Of a DNA stretch of 64,000 bases, positions 63,212-64,000 are shown one piece after another; the first letter of the stretch is position 1; every line of letters starts with the position of its first letter. The stretch spans positions 121,528-185,527 of the forward strand of contig JAHKAA010000045.1 in NCBI GenBank assembly GCA_018825965.1, in the 5' to 3' direction. A program made the position numbers and the translations under genes. The notes beneath the pieces are model-generated. The model had not been told where the DNA came from, made no database searches, and saw only the letters and a program-made list of their open reading frames with translations. This stretch comes from Gammaproteobacteria bacterium. Lineage in GTDB: Bacteria; Pseudomonadota; Gammaproteobacteria; Enterobacterales; Alteromonadaceae.

Positions 63212-63236
63212 GCCCCAACTTGTTTGGGGCTTTTTT
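63212..63236 (+). terminator. polA terminator
   Basis: GCCCCAA and TTGGGGC with a 5-base loop, followed by TTTTTT, about 85 bases after the polA stop. Confidence 0.88.
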
Positions 63237-63458
63237 ATGGATGAGCGACCATCTTCGACACTCGTCCATGGACCGTAAAACATCAAACAACAATCTGAGA
63301 GACAAAAGATTCCAAATAGTTAGCTATTTGCTGCCATTTTCGCCCTGAATTGTAGAATTAACCGACAAAATCAGATCTCCACATTGGTAATAAAGCTACA
63401 TTTCTTCAGATTAATGACAATCTCACCAAATATTTGTAGTTTAATTACAGATTTCCGC

Positions 63459-63486
63459 TTGCATTTTTAATCAACACTTGTAGAAT
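63459..63486 (+). promoter_or_regulatory. promoter of Spot 42
   Basis: TTGCAT (63459-63464) and TAGAAT (63481-63486) with a 16-base spacer; the RNA would start at G63494, seven bases after the -10. An AT-rich region with TGTAG-N6-TACAG lies just upstream (about 63435-63450) and could be a weak CRP site; E. coli spf is repressed by cAMP-CRP. Confidence 0.65.
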
Positions 63487-63493
63487 TAAATTC

Positions 63494-63612
63494 GTAGGGT
63501 ACAGAGGTAAGATGTTCTATCTTTCAGCACTAATGCGCTTAACAGCTTATTTAGTGGCCAGAAAGAAAGGCTTATTTAGCCGCCCCACTGCTTGCAGTGG
63601 GGCGTTTTTTTT
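63494..63612 (+). ncRNA. spf: Spot 42 small RNA
   Basis: The first 34 bases (GTAGGGTACAGAGGTAAGAT onward) match the 5' domain of E. coli Spot 42 and contain its mRNA-pairing regions. The RNA ends with the stem CGCCCCACTG / CAGTGGGGCG (63581-63604) and a T8 run, as in E. coli, but its middle part is different and about ten bases longer (119 in total). It lies after polA, the location of spf in enterobacteria. Spot 42 is an Hfq-dependent repressor of genes of secondary carbon metabolism such as galK; targets here are unknown. Confidence 0.93.
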
Positions 63613-63663
63613 GTCTGTTGATCAGAAAAACTGAAATAAAATTAGATTTTTTAGAGCAAATAC

Positions 63664-63691
63664 TTCAAACATTCATAATTCTATGTATAAT
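63664..63691 (+). promoter_or_regulatory. promoter of the candidate sRNA
   Basis: TTCAAA (63664-63669) and a perfect TATAAT (63686-63691) are 16 bases apart, about 55 bases after the Spot 42 terminator. Confidence 0.6.
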
Positions 63692-63696
63692 AGCCC

Positions 63697-63797
63697 TGTC
63701 TTGTTAATCCAAGACACCCTGTTGATTTGAAATTATTGAATAGCTTCTCCCCGTTTGCTATGACCGGCCTCCTCAAAAAGGGCCGGTTTTCTTTTTT
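63697..63797 (+). ncRNA. candidate small RNA downstream of Spot 42
   Basis: A transcript of about 100 bases can be read from the promoter at 63664-63691. It would begin with the 6-bp hairpin GTCTTG / CAAGAC (63698-63715) and end with the intrinsic terminator ACCGGCC / GGCCGGT (63763-63787) and TTTTCTTTTTT. It has no convincing reading frame. Structure and isolation suggest a small regulatory RNA; I know no family for it. Confidence 0.5.
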
Positions 63798-63860
63798 CTG
63801 CCCCACGAGCAAGTGAACGGACAGTCTTAGGTAGTTTTGCTTTACTCCCCCTGATCCACA

Positions 63861-64000
63861 ATCGAGTAGGAGGCGGGATCGCTCCCGCCGTCCTCTCACA
63901 CCACCGTACATGCGGTTCCGCATACGGCGGTTCCTGTCTGTATTGAACGTATTCAATACATGAGTCTGTTTCGTGCATCGTGTCGCCGGTTAACGTTTAG
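63861..64000 (-). mobile_element. group II intron, 3' end (domains V-VI)
   Basis: On the minus strand the sequence has the form of the 3' end of a bacterial group II intron: a domain V hairpin with ACCGCCGTATGCGG pairing to CCGCATGTACGGTGGT (63894-63935 region), the GTGTGAGAGGACGG linker and a domain VI stem GGCGGGA / TCCCGCC, ending in CCTACTCGAT near 63861. Introns with this end typically encode a reverse transcriptase/maturase; that gene would lie beyond the right edge. The 3' boundary is estimated. Confidence 0.7.

Larger units (their letters stand above)
63127..63493. other. spacer between polA and Spot 42
   Basis: About 367 bases: the polA terminator at 63212-63236 followed by an AT-rich stretch holding the Spot 42 promoter. 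I see no gene in it. Confidence 0.6.

Noticed and set aside
63435..63450. CRP site upstream of Spot 42
   Set aside because: TGTAG-N6-TACAG has only partial agreement with TGTGA-N6-TCACA; mentioned with the promoter but not called separately.
63681..63956. 91-codon minus-strand frame at the right edge
   Set aside because: It crosses the intron domain V/VI region, the terminator and the candidate sRNA in antisense; arginine-rich chance frame.
1..64000. CRISPR arrays, tRNA or rRNA genes
   Set aside because: No regular repeat-spacer pattern, no cloverleaf-like sequences with TTCRANY and CCA ends, and no rRNA sequence were found by reading.

Overview
The window reads as a continuous piece of chromosome from a marine or freshwater gammaproteobacterium of the Alteromonadales/Chromatiaceae kind; Rheinheimera or a close relative is my best guess. 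Supports are an E. coli-like ilvL attenuator, a Spot 42 RNA after polA, SstT, YggN, UbiK, Rep, cytochrome c5 and a complete assimilatory sulfate pathway with gammaproteobacterial CysG/CysJ/CysI. No rRNA, tRNA or CRISPR array was seen.

Layout. 1-530: 5' end of an acetolactate synthase gene on the minus strand, with its attenuator and leader peptide. 0.8-17.6 kb: mostly ordinary chromosomal genes (LysR/SDR pair, histidine kinase, GH13 lipoprotein, catalase-like protein, TraT-like lipoprotein, RsuA, thioredoxin-NHL protein, Na+ symporter, LPG-synthase-like membrane protein, several exported unknowns), sprinkled with palindromic repeats. 17.8-24.7 kb: one sulfate activation operon, cysG-cysD-cysN-SLC13 permease-cysC-cysQ. 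24.9-38.7 kb: SstT, lipoproteins, then an accessory island. 38.9-41.2 kb: an EAL protein. 41.3-45.6 kb: the second sulfur operon, cysJ-cysI-cysH. 45.8-59.8 kb: a TPR hybrid kinase, YggN, RidA, a katB-ankB pair, small exported proteins, an amidohydrolase, UbiK, Rep, a GAF-GGDEF protein and cytochrome c5. 60.3-64.0 kb: polA, Spot 42, a candidate second small RNA and the 3' end of a group II intron.

The two sulfur operons together encode sulfate uptake, activation (CysDN, CysC), reduction (CysH, CysJI), siroheme for CysI (CysG) and PAP recycling (CysQ). Both promoters carry a near-identical element resembling MetJ met boxes fused to the -10 hexamer, which suggests common control by methionine/SAM.

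The most unusual part is the minus-strand island at 28.6-38.1 kb. A protein with a filamentous-haemagglutinin/CdiA-type TPS domain (854 aa) is followed 13 bases later by a separately initiated 1202-aa protein with a DUF637 region and a C-terminal nuclease-like domain, then by a tightly coupled 319-aa and 189-aa pair, then by a diverged second copy of that pair in which the larger gene is frameshifted. It looks like a contact-dependent or polymorphic toxin locus whose exoprotein is split over two genes, with duplicated putative immunity genes and no outer-membrane TpsB partner in the window.
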